From Bacillota bacterium (GTDB lineage: Bacteria > Bacillota > Clostridia > Peptostreptococcales > Anaerovoracaceae), in the NCBI GenBank assembly GCA_017437745.1, contig JAFRYI010000009.1, positions 1 to 64,000 of the forward strand: a stretch of 64,000 bases of DNA, in the 5' to 3' direction. This document shows, one piece after another, positions 25,669 to 35,838 of this stretch. Position 1 is the stretch's first letter; each line of letters starts with the position of its first letter. Under the pieces are notes generated by a model. The model was not told the origin of the DNA. It saw only the letters and a program-made list of their open reading frames with translations, and made no database searches. A program made the translations under genes and the position numbers.

Positions 25669-26715
25669 TTATTGTTTGCCAGCTGCATCCTGCGCAGTCT
25701 GACCGTAGATGAACTCTTTAATTGCCTCGCTGTTCTTCTGGAGATCAGGCAGAACGACAGACCTAGTTCCATCTATCATAGCGTATTTCCATGCGCCATC
25801 TACAGGAACGCGAAGAGTGTCGCCTATAGAATAATTACCACCACCGACTTTCGTAATATATCCGAGGATGGTCCCGTTATTCATGTCTGTAGCGAAACAA
25901 GGAAGCACTTTGTCTGCAAGCGAAAGGATCTCCGTAAGCGGTAATTTTTTCACCTTATTAAATGCTGCTATAATAACCTTTCTCTGACGCTCGGTACGAT
26001 CAAAGTCCCCTTGGCCCACCTTACGTATTCTGGAATAAGCCAGTACCTGCTCCGGGGTCAGCGAATTGACTCCTTCCGCAAGGTTCCACTTTAACTGTCT
26101 GTAAGCCTCATCGGAATTAAGATGCGTTGCCTCCTGTTTAGTTAGTTCAATGTCAAGGTTTCCAACTGCAGTCATGGCTTCAAGAAACGAATCGAAATTA
26201 ACTGCAATATTTCCATCTATCTTAACTCCGAAATTCTTTTCTATTACTTCATCCAGCAGTGACATCCCGCCAAAGATATATGCCGCATTCAGTCTGTTTT
26301 TGCTGTATCCGGGAATCTGCACATACATATCCCGCATTAGTGATGTAAGCTTTATATCCTTAGTTTTTGTGTTTACGCTGCAAATGATCATCGTATCCGA
26401 TCTTCCACGGGTATTAATGGAGTCTCCATCATAACCAATCATAAGGATGTTTTTAACATCATCTGCCGTAAAGGTCTTAATATCATCATTATTAAGATCT
26501 ACATCATTAGCGTTTATTGCTTCGCCGCCGTTGTTTTCACCCGGATCGAATGTTTCCTGACTAGGGTCTATACGATTTTCGTTGCCGATTCTGTTAATCA
26601 ACCCAAGCTTGCCGGAAATAATCAACCAACCAATAACGCCAACCACTAAAATGACTGCGACAAGACTGAGTATCACTCTTGAAGTTGTGTTTTTTTTCTT
26701 TTTTACACTACACAT
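25669..26715 (-). CDS. LytR-CpsA-Psr (LCP) family glycopolymer ligase
   Basis: A 348-residue membrane-anchored protein with one N-terminal helix (SRVILSLVAVILVVGVIGWLI) and an extracellular LCP domain: NILMIGYDGD, TRGRSDTMIICSVN, SLMRDMYVQIPG, KNRLNAAYIFGG. The conserved Arg and Asp residues that bind the polyprenyl phosphate are present. LCP enzymes transfer capsular polymers or teichoic acids from the lipid carrier to peptidoglycan. It is the last gene of the polysaccharide locus but has its own promoter. It probably attaches the polymer made by that locus. Confidence 0.9.
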   Translation of the reverse strand: MCSVKKKKNTTSRVILSLVAVILVVGVIGWLIISGKLGLINRIGNENRIDPSQETFDPGENNGGEAINANDVDLNNDDIKTFTADDVKNILMIGYDGDSINTRGRSDTMIICSVNTKTKDIKLTSLMRDMYVQIPGYSKNRLNAAYIFGGMSLLDEVIEKNFGVKIDGNIAVNFDSFLEAMTAVGNLDIELTKQEATHLNSDEAYRQLKWNLAEGVNSLTPEQVLAYSRIRKVGQGDFDRTERQRKVIIAAFNKVKKLPLTEILSLADKVLPCFATDMNNGTILGYITKVGGGNYSIGDTLRVPVDGAWKYAMIDGTRSVVLPDLQKNSEAIKEFIYGQTAQDAAGKQ

Positions 26716-26753
26716 AAAACACTTCCAATAATCCCAATGATTTAAGTTTATAT

Positions 26754-26782
26754 ATTATACACTTATTAAGTCATTATGTCTA
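26754..26782 (-). promoter_or_regulatory. Promoter of the LCP gene
   Basis: TAGACA (26777-26782) and TATAAT (26754-26759) on minus are 17 bases apart, with about 32 bases from the expected start to the ATG. Confidence 0.6.
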
Positions 26783-26909
26783 ATCAAATGACACTTCTTA
26801 CTGATTAGTGCGAAAAAAAGGGGAAATCAACATTATGATAATAGATCGCACGAATAGTCAGGCAAAGGTAGTCGCCTACAGGTCCAAGCCATTCCAAATC
26901 AATTACTTA

Positions 26910-28172
26910 CTATTCATATTTTTCTGTTTTATAAATTATATATAATGTGTATGGGAATGATAGAAATGCAGCAAAAACCGTAACTATGAGCGTAGCATAT
27001 GCTGCGCCAATAGAACCATATCTTATCGTCATTACAACATCGAGAATAATATTCACTAAACCGGAAATAATACTTACGAACATGGTATAACCTGTGCGTT
27101 TTAATGCAAGTAGTATATTCGTGCTTGTCATCCTAAATGTTGAAAGAACGATAAAACTAACAGACAGTATCCTAAGGCAAGGCACTGCATCCAAATATGC
27201 TTCACCCCATATAATCCTTATGATCAGCGGAGCGAAAACTATCATTACAACACCTATTGCCAGACTGACAGCCCCAACAAATAAGTATATCTCTTTGGTC
27301 TTCCTCTTTATCCATCCGATATCTGCAAGATTTTGAATAAACACCGGCAAAAAGTATACCATAATGCACTGCGGAATAAAGTTTACGTTTTCCGGAAGCG
27401 CAGTACCGACTTTATATGATGCAAGGATTGATGCATCCGCTATAACAATGGTAATTACATAAATATCTATTCTATAAAGGATCACATTTAGCGCACTTGT
27501 TATCCCAGCCTTAACAGAATACCTGAGCAAATCAGACTGATCTGTTTTACCGAGAAGTGTGTTCCAATTGGATTTATATTGTCTACAAAACCTTGCTCCT
27601 AATAAATCCGAGATCAGATATGCCACATACCTACCAATGATGGTACCCCATATGCCGCCCAGTAACGCTCCTGCGACGCCGAAAACAGCATAAAAAACAG
27701 AATTGAGATTGAGGAACAGCGCATATTTTTTGTTATCCTTTTCGGCCCTGAGGATAATTGAGTAGTAATCAAAATAGAAAGCGGCAAACGGAAGAAGAGA
27801 CAATCCGATAATATAATATCGGGATTCCTCGATACCAACATCTGCGAGCAGTCCATATAAAAGCAGAATGATCGATAATACAAGTTCGGAAAACAGCCCG
27901 AATTTAAGTGAAAAATTATAATAAGATGTTTTTTCATCGCGAGAGATATTTTTTGAACAAAAATATAGTATTCCACTTGTAATACCAAGCCCTGAGAACA
28001 GAAACACAATATAAAATACGTTAAAGGCGCTTGTGAAAACACCATAATCGTGTTTGGTGAGAAAACGCACGATCAGAATATTTGTCACAAATGCTATGCA
28101 TTTATTTATAAAAGATGATCCAAGAATGTGAAAGAAACCATCTTTAAACATTATTTTGATTCGATCAATCAT
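26910..28172 (-). CDS. Wzx-type polysaccharide flippase
   Basis: A 420-residue polytopic membrane protein with about 12 hydrophobic segments. The first is typical of the polysaccharide transporter family (GSSFINKCIAFVTNILIVRF, then KHDYGVFTSAFNVF). It should flip the undecaprenyl-linked repeat unit to the outer face. The ATG at 28170-28172 follows AAAGAGA. The gene lies next to the Wzy polymerase in the AT-rich part of the cluster. Confidence 0.85.
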   Translation of the reverse strand: MIDRIKIMFKDGFFHILGSSFINKCIAFVTNILIVRFLTKHDYGVFTSAFNVFYIVFLFSGLGITSGILYFCSKNISRDEKTSYYNFSLKFGLFSELVLSIILLLYGLLADVGIEESRYYIIGLSLLPFAAFYFDYYSIILRAEKDNKKYALFLNLNSVFYAVFGVAGALLGGIWGTIIGRYVAYLISDLLGARFCRQYKSNWNTLLGKTDQSDLLRYSVKAGITSALNVILYRIDIYVITIVIADASILASYKVGTALPENVNFIPQCIMVYFLPVFIQNLADIGWIKRKTKEIYLFVGAVSLAIGVVMIVFAPLIIRIIWGEAYLDAVPCLRILSVSFIVLSTFRMTSTNILLALKRTGYTMFVSIISGLVNIILDVVMTIRYGSIGAAYATLIVTVFAAFLSFPYTLYIIYKTEKYE

Positions 28173-28193
28173 AAATCTCTTTTCTATCAATTG

Positions 28194-29441
28194 CTATTTC
28201 TCAAAACGCTGTTTGATGAATATGTCTATAATGTTTTTTAGTGAATCCTCACGCATTTTATCGATTAGAAAGTATACTCCTAGCATTGCACCAAAAGAAA
28301 TCGCTGTTAGGTAAGACGAGGAAACTAGTAATTGACCTAGGGCAAAAGAAGCGAAACAAATCCATATGGTTTGTTGTGCTTCCTCTTTACTACGTTTAAC
28401 AGCTAAAAATGACTTGCACAAGCCTAAAAGCATTATCACTAATACGGGTATTCCCAACCATCCAAACTGAAACAAAACTTCAATTATAATATTATGACTA
28501 TACGAACCATATATCTCAGCCATCGTTGTGCGAGAAAAATAGTTAGCCATAAATAATCTGTCACTATACAAGCCATGAATCGAAAACCCTGACTCAACTA
28601 TTTCACCGAAAAGCTGGCCATAATACACATCTCTTCCTGACAAATTCAAATTGCCTTCTGCTAAGTATAATAAAGTCCTTGAATCAGGCAAAACACGAAG
28701 AGCTAATTTGGCTACAGAAGGCAGATTAATTATTAACAAAGCAAATGCAATTGCCAAAACTGAAACAACAATAACCCGATTAGCACTAGATTCTGACAAT
28801 AATTCTATAAAAATTACTGCAATAACGAAACAGAGAAAGCAACCTCTGGATCCACAAACAAGGTCAGTAAGAATAATAATCAATAAAGGGATATAAAATA
28901 GCGTGCTCTTTTTAATTTGACACATGCATATAATTGCTACTGGTACAGTATAATAAGAATATTGCATACTGTATACGCCTGATTTTGTGTAGCAAAGAAC
29001 CTGAAGCACACTCAGCAAAACACTGATATAGATATATGGAGTATATGCTTTAATAAAAGAAGTTAAATCTTCAATTGTAATAAACAAGCATGCTAAGACT
29101 ACAAGATAACCAAAAGAGTATATTATAATTCTGCTAAACAAAATCGATATATCAGGATTAACTATATATGCTATCACATGTAACACTACCCAAACGAGCG
29201 AGCATTTTAGCAACTGAATAATCTTGTTTTTAAAAATAATAATTGCCACTGAAACAATTAGACAAGCTACGGTAGTAATTTTTTGAAGCAAAGTAATAGC
29301 AGCTAACTCTTTTCCAAATACTAACTGCGATATATTTGAAAGCATTAGGAAAACAATGCCAAAATTAATAAAGAAAACAGTAAATCTTGGTACAAATCCC
29401 TTCTTTCCCGTATAAACATTAACTACTATTCTCTCACCCAT
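28194..29441 (-). CDS. O-antigen/capsule polymerase-like membrane protein (Wzy)
   Basis: A 415-residue protein made almost wholly of hydrophobic helices, with one larger extracellular loop at about 250-330 containing GRDVYYGQLFGEIVESG and YSHNIIIEVLFQFGWLG. The last segment, SHN-x3-E-x3-QFG-x2-G, is the usual O-antigen ligase/polymerase signature. No Shine-Dalgarno is evident before ATG 29441. It lies between a glycosyltransferase and the flippase, so a role as repeat-unit polymerase is likely. It is among the AT-richest genes of the window. Confidence 0.8.
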   Translation of the reverse strand: MGERIVVNVYTGKKGFVPRFTVFFINFGIVFLMLSNISQLVFGKELAAITLLQKITTVACLIVSVAIIIFKNKIIQLLKCSLVWVVLHVIAYIVNPDISILFSRIIIYSFGYLVVLACLFITIEDLTSFIKAYTPYIYISVLLSVLQVLCYTKSGVYSMQYSYYTVPVAIICMCQIKKSTLFYIPLLIIILTDLVCGSRGCFLCFVIAVIFIELLSESSANRVIVVSVLAIAFALLIINLPSVAKLALRVLPDSRTLLYLAEGNLNLSGRDVYYGQLFGEIVESGFSIHGLYSDRLFMANYFSRTTMAEIYGSYSHNIIIEVLFQFGWLGIPVLVIMLLGLCKSFLAVKRSKEEAQQTIWICFASFALGQLLVSSSYLTAISFGAMLGVYFLIDKMREDSLKNIIDIFIKQRFEK

Positions 29442-29461
29442 ACATCATCAATCAAACAATT

Positions 29462-30568
29462 TTATTGCAAATCACTTGCGACCTTTTTGGCGCGTTCGAT
29501 CCAAAGATTATTGTCTTTAGCAGCTACGCATTTCTCAACTTTTTCACTTAATAACGAAGGATTTTTAATTATGTCTTTAATAGCCAATTCAATCGCATTT
29601 GCATCATACGGAAAAACCCAACCAATTCCATGATCTTCAACAAATCGTCCTATAGCGGTCTTCTGGGTAGCAAAAACTGGTTTTTCATGTGCAAGATATT
29701 CAAATGCCTTGAAGGGCATAGCTACATTCATATAAATACTATTTTGAAACATAAGAGAGCATAAATCCGCTTTTTCGTAATATTCTTCAAGTTCTTTGTT
29801 TGTCTTATGAATAATATGAATTCTATCACATAAATAATCTGTCATTCCGGGTTTGACTAAAACCCATTCAGCTTCTCTACAACAAATCGTTAGTTCGCAG
29901 GCAGGAATTCTATTTATTGCTTTAACTAATTCTGTGACCTGATAATGATTACCCAATCCTCCAACATAAAAAACTTGCAGCGGTTCCTTTGAAAAATCTC
30001 TGTTTTGATAATTCTTTCTATCAACCACGATATCGTCAGCTCCAGGAGGCAACTCTGAGGCAATCCTTGTAAGTTCAGGCTCTCCTAACAAATCACAACA
30101 TTCAATACTCGCAACATATAATTTGCTTAGGTATTTTTTATACTGTCTTATATCATACTTGTAATTAATCAGTGCCCCCCAGCGTTTCCAAGAAGGAAGG
30201 TTTGTGCCATATGTGTCAAATTTCCAATAAAAATCACAATAGAATAAACCTATTCTAATCCGGTTGTTATTTACAAATTTATAAAAACCAAAATCCATTA
30301 ACGGATGCGTTGGAAGATGACTAGGATCTGTAAGAAGTGTCGGTTCAGTATGACTCTCCGTATACATGAAATCAAATTTATCTCCGGATAGAATACGATT
30401 CTTCACTTCTTTTATGAGTTTCTTGCGTTCTGTAGAATAACCAGTTATAACAAAAACATCATATCCTATATCTTTGAATGCTTGTATCATTTTTTTCGGT
30501 CTGAGCATTCTAGCGCCTGCCCCGTTCTCATCCAATTTATAAGGCAGATAAAAAATACACTTTTTCAT
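29462..30568 (-). CDS. Glycosyltransferase, GT-B fold
   Basis: A 368-residue soluble glycosyltransferase. It has GAGARMLRPKKMIQAF near the N-terminus (acceptor side), VFYVGGLGNHYQVTELVKA at the domain junction, and VAMPFKAFEYLAHEKPVFAT near residue 305, equivalent to the E-x7-E donor site of GT4-like enzymes. ATG 30568 follows AAGGAAG. The substrate cannot be predicted. It is in the AT-rich cluster centre. Confidence 0.8.
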   Translation of the reverse strand: MKKCIFYLPYKLDENGAGARMLRPKKMIQAFKDIGYDVFVITGYSTERKKLIKEVKNRILSGDKFDFMYTESHTEPTLLTDPSHLPTHPLMDFGFYKFVNNNRIRIGLFYCDFYWKFDTYGTNLPSWKRWGALINYKYDIRQYKKYLSKLYVASIECCDLLGEPELTRIASELPPGADDIVVDRKNYQNRDFSKEPLQVFYVGGLGNHYQVTELVKAINRIPACELTICCREAEWVLVKPGMTDYLCDRIHIIHKTNKELEEYYEKADLCSLMFQNSIYMNVAMPFKAFEYLAHEKPVFATQKTAIGRFVEDHGIGWVFPYDANAIELAIKDIIKNPSLLSEKVEKCVAAKDNNLWIERAKKVASDLQ

Positions 30569-30592
30569 CGTATACTTCCTTACCGTTTTTGT

Positions 30593-31684
30593 TTACCAGC
30601 TTTTATTGCTGATGCCTTTTAGAATCGTTTCTATATGGGAAAAACACTGATTCATTTCATAGTTGTCAAAAACAAACCTCCGTCCATTTTCGCCCATTCT
30701 CAAAGACCTTTGCTTATCGTTATACAGCCTGATTATTTGCTCAGCAAGCATCTTTGGATTATTACGATCAACAACTATCGAAGTAGCACCAGGCGAAGTT
30801 GCCTCCATAAGCCCCGGAATATCCGAAATTATTACAGGCACGCCACTAGCCTGAGCCTCTACAGCTGATACGCCAAATGATTCGGATTCAAGTGTAGATG
30901 GAATCAATGCAAGATCCATATTAGCCCACTCATACGCTGCCTGTGGTTGGGAAATATAACCTAACCATGTTGTTATTTTGTCTATTCCCAAAGTTTGAGC
31001 TAATAATTTATACTCTTTTTCTTTGGGACCGCTGCCTGCTATACGAAGCTTGATAGGAATAGCAGTATTACTATAAACTAAGGAAACAGCATGAAGAATA
31101 TCCTTAATTCCATACTTATCTGAAAGGCTTTTTACTGTTCCTACTATATAATCTTTATCACCCTCAACACGCATCCTTTTGTTGGGGTTAAATAAGTTTA
31201 AGTCCACTCCAAATGGCGTAATTTGGAAAGTTTTTTTTGTGTACTTACCCGCCTCGTTGGCCATTGCCTTGCTTGTTGACAATAATACAGATGCTTTGCT
31301 TAGACTGTACTTCAATAGTGATTTGTGGAGAATACTCTTTCTTGGGAAATCATATATATCAGCGCCCCAAACCGAAAGGGCATAGTTTCTTATCCCACTT
31401 AGGGCTACTGCCGCGCCATAACTTGTTGCATAGTGTACATTTATTACATCAGGTTTTATATCAAACAGAACCTTTTTAATTCGTTTTCCTGAAATAAGAT
31501 ATCGTAGCTTGTTAAGATCACTTCCGCCCGCATCTACGCCAATATCAATTAGATGCACTTTGGCGCCCTCGATCTTACCTTGGGTAAATGAAACAACATG
31601 AACTTCATGTCCTCTTTGGGCAAACCAAACACACCACTTCACGATATGGGAACTATTTGCCGGGCCGATAAAGCAAATCTTCAC
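30593..31684 (-). CDS. Glycosyltransferase family 4
   Basis: A 363-residue GT-B enzyme of the GT4 type. The N-terminal part has IGPANSSHIVKWCVWFAQRGHEV, typical of this branch, and the donor site is ESFGVSAVEAQASGVPVIIS (E-x7-E). The start is GTG 31682-31684 behind GGAGGTG. It lies downstream of the UDP-sugar dehydrogenase gene. It probably adds one sugar to the lipid-linked repeat unit. Confidence 0.87.
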   Translation of the reverse strand: MKICFIGPANSSHIVKWCVWFAQRGHEVHVVSFTQGKIEGAKVHLIDIGVDAGGSDLNKLRYLISGKRIKKVLFDIKPDVINVHYATSYGAAVALSGIRNYALSVWGADIYDFPRKSILHKSLLKYSLSKASVLLSTSKAMANEAGKYTKKTFQITPFGVDLNLFNPNKRMRVEGDKDYIVGTVKSLSDKYGIKDILHAVSLVYSNTAIPIKLRIAGSGPKEKEYKLLAQTLGIDKITTWLGYISQPQAAYEWANMDLALIPSTLESESFGVSAVEAQASGVPVIISDIPGLMEATSPGATSIVVDRNNPKMLAEQIIRLYNDKQRSLRMGENGRRFVFDNYEMNQCFSHIETILKGISNKSW

Positions 31685-31712
31685 AGCGAACACCTCCACA
31701 ATATGGCTATGC

Positions 31713-33041
31713 TTACAATCTCCAGAACCTCATTCCGGAAGCCTTCAGTTCATCCATCCTATACAAACTCTTAACGTCTATCAGAACCTTCTCCTCATCA
31801 GACAATTCGTCCTTGAATAACGCCTTAAGTCTCATCATGGACATGGACCTGAACTCATTATGTCCAACAGCAACTATAACGCAATCCGCCTTCGGAATCT
31901 GATCAAACGGTACAAGATCCACACCGTATTCTTTTTTCGCTACTTCCGGGTCAGCCCATGCATCAGTCACGATCGGGTCGATGTTATACTCTTTAAGTCT
32001 GTTAATAATATCAACGACCTTGCTGTTTCTGGTATCCGGGCAGTTTTCTTTAAAGGTTAAGCCAAGAATAACGACGGTGGCTTTCTTGGGCGCTTTACCA
32101 GCCTCTATCATCTCCTTGATTGCGGCGTCAGCAACAAATCCTCCCATACTGTCGTTGACCTGCCTGCCATTAAGAATGATCTGGCTGTGATAACCAAGCT
32201 TTTCTGCAGCATTCGTAAGATAGTACGGGTCTACGCCTATGCAGTGGCCTCCTACAAGACCCGGTCTGAATCCAAGAGCATTCCACTTTGTATTCATACC
32301 TGCAAGAACTTCATCCGTATCTATCTTAAGCTTGTCGCAGATGATAGCGATCTCATTCATGAACGCTATATTGATGTCTCGCTGGCTGTTTTCAACGACC
32401 TTAACAGCTTCCGCTGTCTTAATGTTGGAGACCGGGAACGTACCGACTTTAATTACGATATCATAGACTTTCTTTATGACAGCAGCAGATTCATCATCCA
32501 TGCCGGAAACGATCTTTCTTATGTTTGTAAGAGTATGGACTCTGTCGCCGGGGTTGATCCTTTCCGGAGAATAACCGATCTTCCAGTCTACTCCGCACTT
32601 TAATCCGGACTCTTTTTCAATAATGGGAATACAGATATCTTCTGTTACTCCGGGATAAACGGTGGATTCGAATACAACAATTGAACCGGGTGCAAGATTC
32701 TGCCCTACTGTCTTCGAAGCGCCTCTTACCGGTCCAAGATCCGGGCTGTTATCGTCCTTGACCGGAGTCGGAACTGCAACTATAACAAACTTTGCATCCT
32801 TAAGTTTCTTAGGATCTGCAGTAAAATCGACCGTTGTGTTTTTTATTGCCTCACCGACTTCGTTCGTAGCATCGATGCCGTTCTTATATTCATTAACACG
32901 TTTTTCGTTAATATCAAAACCTATAACCTGAACGTGTTTTGCAAACTCAACGGCAAGCGGCATACCAACATAACCAAGACCAACGATTGCAAGCTTCTCT
33001 TTTCCGGAAATAAGATCCGAATAAATGTTATTGAAATCCAT
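31713..33041 (-). CDS. Nucleotide-sugar 6-dehydrogenase (WbpA/TviB/WecC type)
   Basis: A 442-residue UDP-sugar dehydrogenase that oxidises C6 of a UDP-HexNAc to the uronic acid in two NAD-dependent steps. The N-terminal Rossmann motif is GLGYVGMPLA. The catalytic Cys lies in GGHCIGVDPYYL, and the C-terminal domain has GLTFKENCPDTRNSKV. ATG 33039-33041 has AGAGGT upstream. With the next three genes it forms a likely route to UDP-2,3-diacetamido-2,3-dideoxyglucuronic acid, but alone it could act on UDP-GlcNAc or UDP-GalNAc. Confidence 0.88.
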   Translation of the reverse strand: MDFNNIYSDLISGKEKLAIVGLGYVGMPLAVEFAKHVQVIGFDINEKRVNEYKNGIDATNEVGEAIKNTTVDFTADPKKLKDAKFVIVAVPTPVKDDNSPDLGPVRGASKTVGQNLAPGSIVVFESTVYPGVTEDICIPIIEKESGLKCGVDWKIGYSPERINPGDRVHTLTNIRKIVSGMDDESAAVIKKVYDIVIKVGTFPVSNIKTAEAVKVVENSQRDINIAFMNEIAIICDKLKIDTDEVLAGMNTKWNALGFRPGLVGGHCIGVDPYYLTNAAEKLGYHSQIILNGRQVNDSMGGFVADAAIKEMIEAGKAPKKATVVILGLTFKENCPDTRNSKVVDIINRLKEYNIDPIVTDAWADPEVAKKEYGVDLVPFDQIPKADCVIVAVGHNEFRSMSMMRLKALFKDELSDEEKVLIDVKSLYRMDELKASGMRFWRL

Positions 33042-33054
33042 AGTTTTACCTCTC

Positions 33055-34179
33055 TTATTTACTAAGCAGCGCATTGGCTACAGTATCTACCATCTCTTCT
33101 GTAAGATAGGGATGCATCGGCAGGCTCAGAACTCTGTTTGCCGCCTCAACGGCGTTCGGGAACAGTTCGTCATTTAATCCCATCCAGCTGTACGCCTGCT
33201 GCTGATGCAGGCCTCTGGGGTAGTAGACCATCGATGGAATATCCTTTTCTTTCAAATACTTCTGCATTCCATCACGCTCTTCCCTATTATTCAGTAAAAT
33301 CGTATATTGTGCCCAACTGGAATAGAATCCTTTCAATATAGTCGGAGTTATGAACTTATCCTTTAGTCTTTCGGTGTACCAACCGGCTGCTTTGTTAACA
33401 GCGTCGAGTTCATAATCGACAAATGCCTTAAACTTGGGCATCAGGATAGCCGCCTGAATAGTATCAAGCCTGGAGTTCATTCCGATCTCCCTATTATCAT
33501 ATTTGTCTACAGGAGACTTGCCTTGAGCACGAAGCGACCTCAGTCTGGCATCTATCTCATCATCGTCTGTGAAGATAGCTCCGCCATCTCCGTAGCATCC
33601 AAGAGGTTTGGCAGGGAAGAACGATGTGGCTGAAAGATCGCCAAAAGAACAAGCAAGTTTACCGTTAATGCTTCCACCAAATCCCTGAGCAGCATCTTCA
33701 AGGATCTTTAGTCCATATTTTTTTGCTATAGGTATGATCTTTGTATAGTCTGCCGGTTGTCCGAATAGGTCCACAGGAATAATGACTTTGGGAGATAGTT
33801 TGCCTTCAGCGATCGTACGCTTAATTGCCTCTTCAAGCGCTTCCGGGGACATGTTGAATGTGGAAAGATCAATGTCTACTAAAACAGGAGTAGCGCCGAT
33901 TATCGATGCGCACCCTGCTGATGCAAAATATGTAAAATCTGCTGTAAATACAGCATCCCCAGGACCGATATCCCATGCCATTAACGATAACTGCAAAGCA
34001 TCGGTTCCATTTCCGCACGCAACACAGTGCTTTCTGCCAACATACTCCGCCAGTTTGTTTTCAAGTTCTGATACAGGCTTACCCAAAATGAAAGCCGTAC
34101 TGTCGATTGCAGCTTGTATACCTGCATCAATCTCTGATTTTAGCGCCTTATACTGCGCACCAAGATCCCTAAACTGCAT
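33055..34179 (-). CDS. DegT/DnrJ/EryC1-type sugar aminotransferase (WbpE-like)
   Basis: A 374-residue PLP enzyme. The motifs are ACGNGTDALQLSL, EDAAQGFGG, and SATSFFPAKPLGCYGDGGA, where the Lys of PAKPLG forms the PLP aldimine. It closely follows the pattern of WbpE/WlbC, which aminates the 3-keto group of UDP-2-acetamido-hexuluronic acid. Its ATG overlaps the acetyltransferase stop by 1 bp (TAATG). The Gfo/Idh enzyme two genes upstream would supply the 3-keto sugar. Confidence 0.87.
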   Translation of the reverse strand: MQFRDLGAQYKALKSEIDAGIQAAIDSTAFILGKPVSELENKLAEYVGRKHCVACGNGTDALQLSLMAWDIGPGDAVFTADFTYFASAGCASIIGATPVLVDIDLSTFNMSPEALEEAIKRTIAEGKLSPKVIIPVDLFGQPADYTKIIPIAKKYGLKILEDAAQGFGGSINGKLACSFGDLSATSFFPAKPLGCYGDGGAIFTDDDEIDARLRSLRAQGKSPVDKYDNREIGMNSRLDTIQAAILMPKFKAFVDYELDAVNKAAGWYTERLKDKFITPTILKGFYSSWAQYTILLNNREERDGMQKYLKEKDIPSMVYYPRGLHQQQAYSWMGLNDELFPNAVEAANRVLSLPMHPYLTEEMVDTVANALLSK

Positions 34180-34742
34180 TATACTTCCTCCAACCCTTCC
34201 TTTCCTTCAATATAAGAACGTCCGCATTTTGAACAATGTAGATCGTGGTCCAATAGTTCGCCACATTCGCATGCCCAACCCTTTTGCTTTGCTGGGACAC
34301 CCAACATCAATGCATGATCCGGAATGTTTGTGGTAACAACAGCGCCGGCTCCTATTAATGCCCATTTACCTATTGTGTGTCCACATACTATGGTAGCATT
34401 TGCACCTATAGACGCACCCTCTCTAACTATTGTTTTTTTATATCCTATATGCCCCTTTGGATATTTAGCTCTGGGGGTAAGATCGTTCGTGAAGACACAT
34501 GATGGACCGCAAAATACATAATCCTCTAGTATGACACCTTCATATAGGGAAACATTATTCTGGACCTTAACACCATTGCCGATAGTTACATTATTAGACA
34601 CGTTCACGTTTTGACCGAATGAACAATTCTCCCCTATTCTAGCACCTGATTGAATATGGCAAAAATGCCAGACCTTTGTGCCTTTACCAATTACAACATC
34701 ATCATCCACAATACTTGTGGGATGAACAAAAAAGTCATCCAT
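34179..34742 (-). CDS. Left-handed beta-helix N-acetyltransferase (WbpD-like)
   Basis: A 187-residue hexapeptide-repeat acetyltransferase: [20 protein letters not shown] and repeated [IV]G-x4 turns form the beta-helix, and [20 protein letters not shown] lies near the acetyl-CoA site. WbpD/WlbB-type enzymes acetylate the 3-amino group of UDP-GlcNAc3N-uronic acid. The C-terminal [20 protein letters not shown] has four Cys that could hold a metal, an extra not needed for the basic reaction. One-base overlaps with both neighbours indicate tight coupling. Confidence 0.87.
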   Translation of the reverse strand: MDDFFVHPTSIVDDDVVIGKGTKVWHFCHIQSGARIGENCSFGQNVNVSNNVTIGNGVKVQNNVSLYEGVILEDYVFCGPSCVFTNDLTPRAKYPKGHIGYKKTIVREGASIGANATIVCGHTIGKWALIGAGAVVTTNIPDHALMLGVPAKQKGWACECGELLDHDLHCSKCGRSYIEGKEGLEEV

Positions 34743-35818
34743 TACTTATCAAACCTTCCTGTGAAATCCGTTGACGCTACATCCTTAAGAGGAAGTTTAA
34801 CTGGTTTCCCTGTTGCTGCAGACTGGTATATAGCCAGAATCATCTCAACAGCATTTCTTCCCGCAATTGCATCTATATACGGTTTACGACCCGTTTTTAT
34901 AGCATCAATTACATCAGCATAAAGACTTGTATGACCATTACCATAGACATTCGATGTCTGTTCCTGAAGGCCCTTATTAGCTTTATCATCATCGCTTTCG
35001 TCAGCGAAGTTCCACACGTCGATATTGTTAGTCGATGTTCCGCCGATCTTTACTGTGCCGTTCTCGCCAAACAGATAAAGCGTTTCCTCCAAGTTTCTAG
35101 GATACACATTTACTGTTCCCTCTATGGTACCAATAGCTCCGTTCTTGAACTTAACGACAGCCATGCCAACATCTTCACACTCAAGATAGTCGTGAAACTG
35201 CTGTTTTGTAACGCCATAAACTTCGTCTACTTCGTCACCCATCATCCAACGCAGAAGATCTATACCATGTATGCACTGGTTAAATAAGCACCCGCCGTCG
35301 GAAGCCCATTTCCCACGCCACGTAGCCTGGTCATAATACTCGCGTCCCCGATTCCATCTTACGTTTATAGAACCATGTGAGATACGACCAAACCTACCGG
35401 CTTCCAGCGCTTTGCGCATTTGCTGAATGGCAACATTGAACCTATTTTGATGGCATACTGATACGACGACACCTTTTTCAGCACTGCGCCTTACGACTTC
35501 CTCTGCATCCTGCATAGACATGGTCATAGGCTTCTCAACAATAACGTTTACTCCCTTGTCGATACAGTACAGAGTGATCTCTGCATGTACTCCGCTGTCA
35601 GTAGCTATCGCAACCAGTTCTATTTCAGGGTGCTCCTGAAGCATTTTCTTATAGTCAGTATAACGATCCACTTCTTTTTTATAGCCGGTCTTTTCAAAAA
35701 GCTGATCGATCTTTTCCGGAATGATGTCACAGGCGGCGACCATTTCCAAATCGTTATTAACTACCGCCTTGATATGGTTTACAGCTATTCGGCCGCAACC
35801 TATAAGTGCATATTTCAT
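34742..35818 (-). CDS. Gfo/Idh/MocA oxidoreductase (WbpB-like)
   Basis: A 358-residue NAD-dependent oxidoreductase. The N-terminal Rossmann fold has [11 protein letters not shown], then [14 protein letters not shown] with the EKP motif. [20 protein letters not shown] carries the conserved catalytic-site His/Asp region. WbpB-type members oxidise C3 of UDP-GlcNAcA. The match is suggested by context: the dehydrogenase, aminotransferase and acetyltransferase follow in the same operon. Confidence 0.85.
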   Translation of the reverse strand: MKYALIGCGRIAVNHIKAVVNNDLEMVAACDIIPEKIDQLFEKTGYKKEVDRYTDYKKMLQEHPEIELVAIATDSGVHAEITLYCIDKGVNVIVEKPMTMSMQDAEEVVRRSAEKGVVVSVCHQNRFNVAIQQMRKALEAGRFGRISHGSINVRWNRGREYYDQATWRGKWASDGGCLFNQCIHGIDLLRWMMGDEVDEVYGVTKQQFHDYLECEDVGMAVVKFKNGAIGTIEGTVNVYPRNLEETLYLFGENGTVKIGGTSTNNIDVWNFADESDDDKANKGLQEQTSNVYGNGHTSLYADVIDAIKTGRKPYIDAIAGRNAVEMILAIYQSAATGKPVKLPLKDVASTDFTGRFDK

Positions 35819-35838
35819 TTATATTCTCTCCTTTCTGT

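Noticed and set aside
26716..26909. Terminator or small RNA after the flippase gene
   Set aside because: Only a weak 4-bp AGGC/GCCT hairpin without a following T-run was found. The region holds the LCP promoter and nothing else clear.
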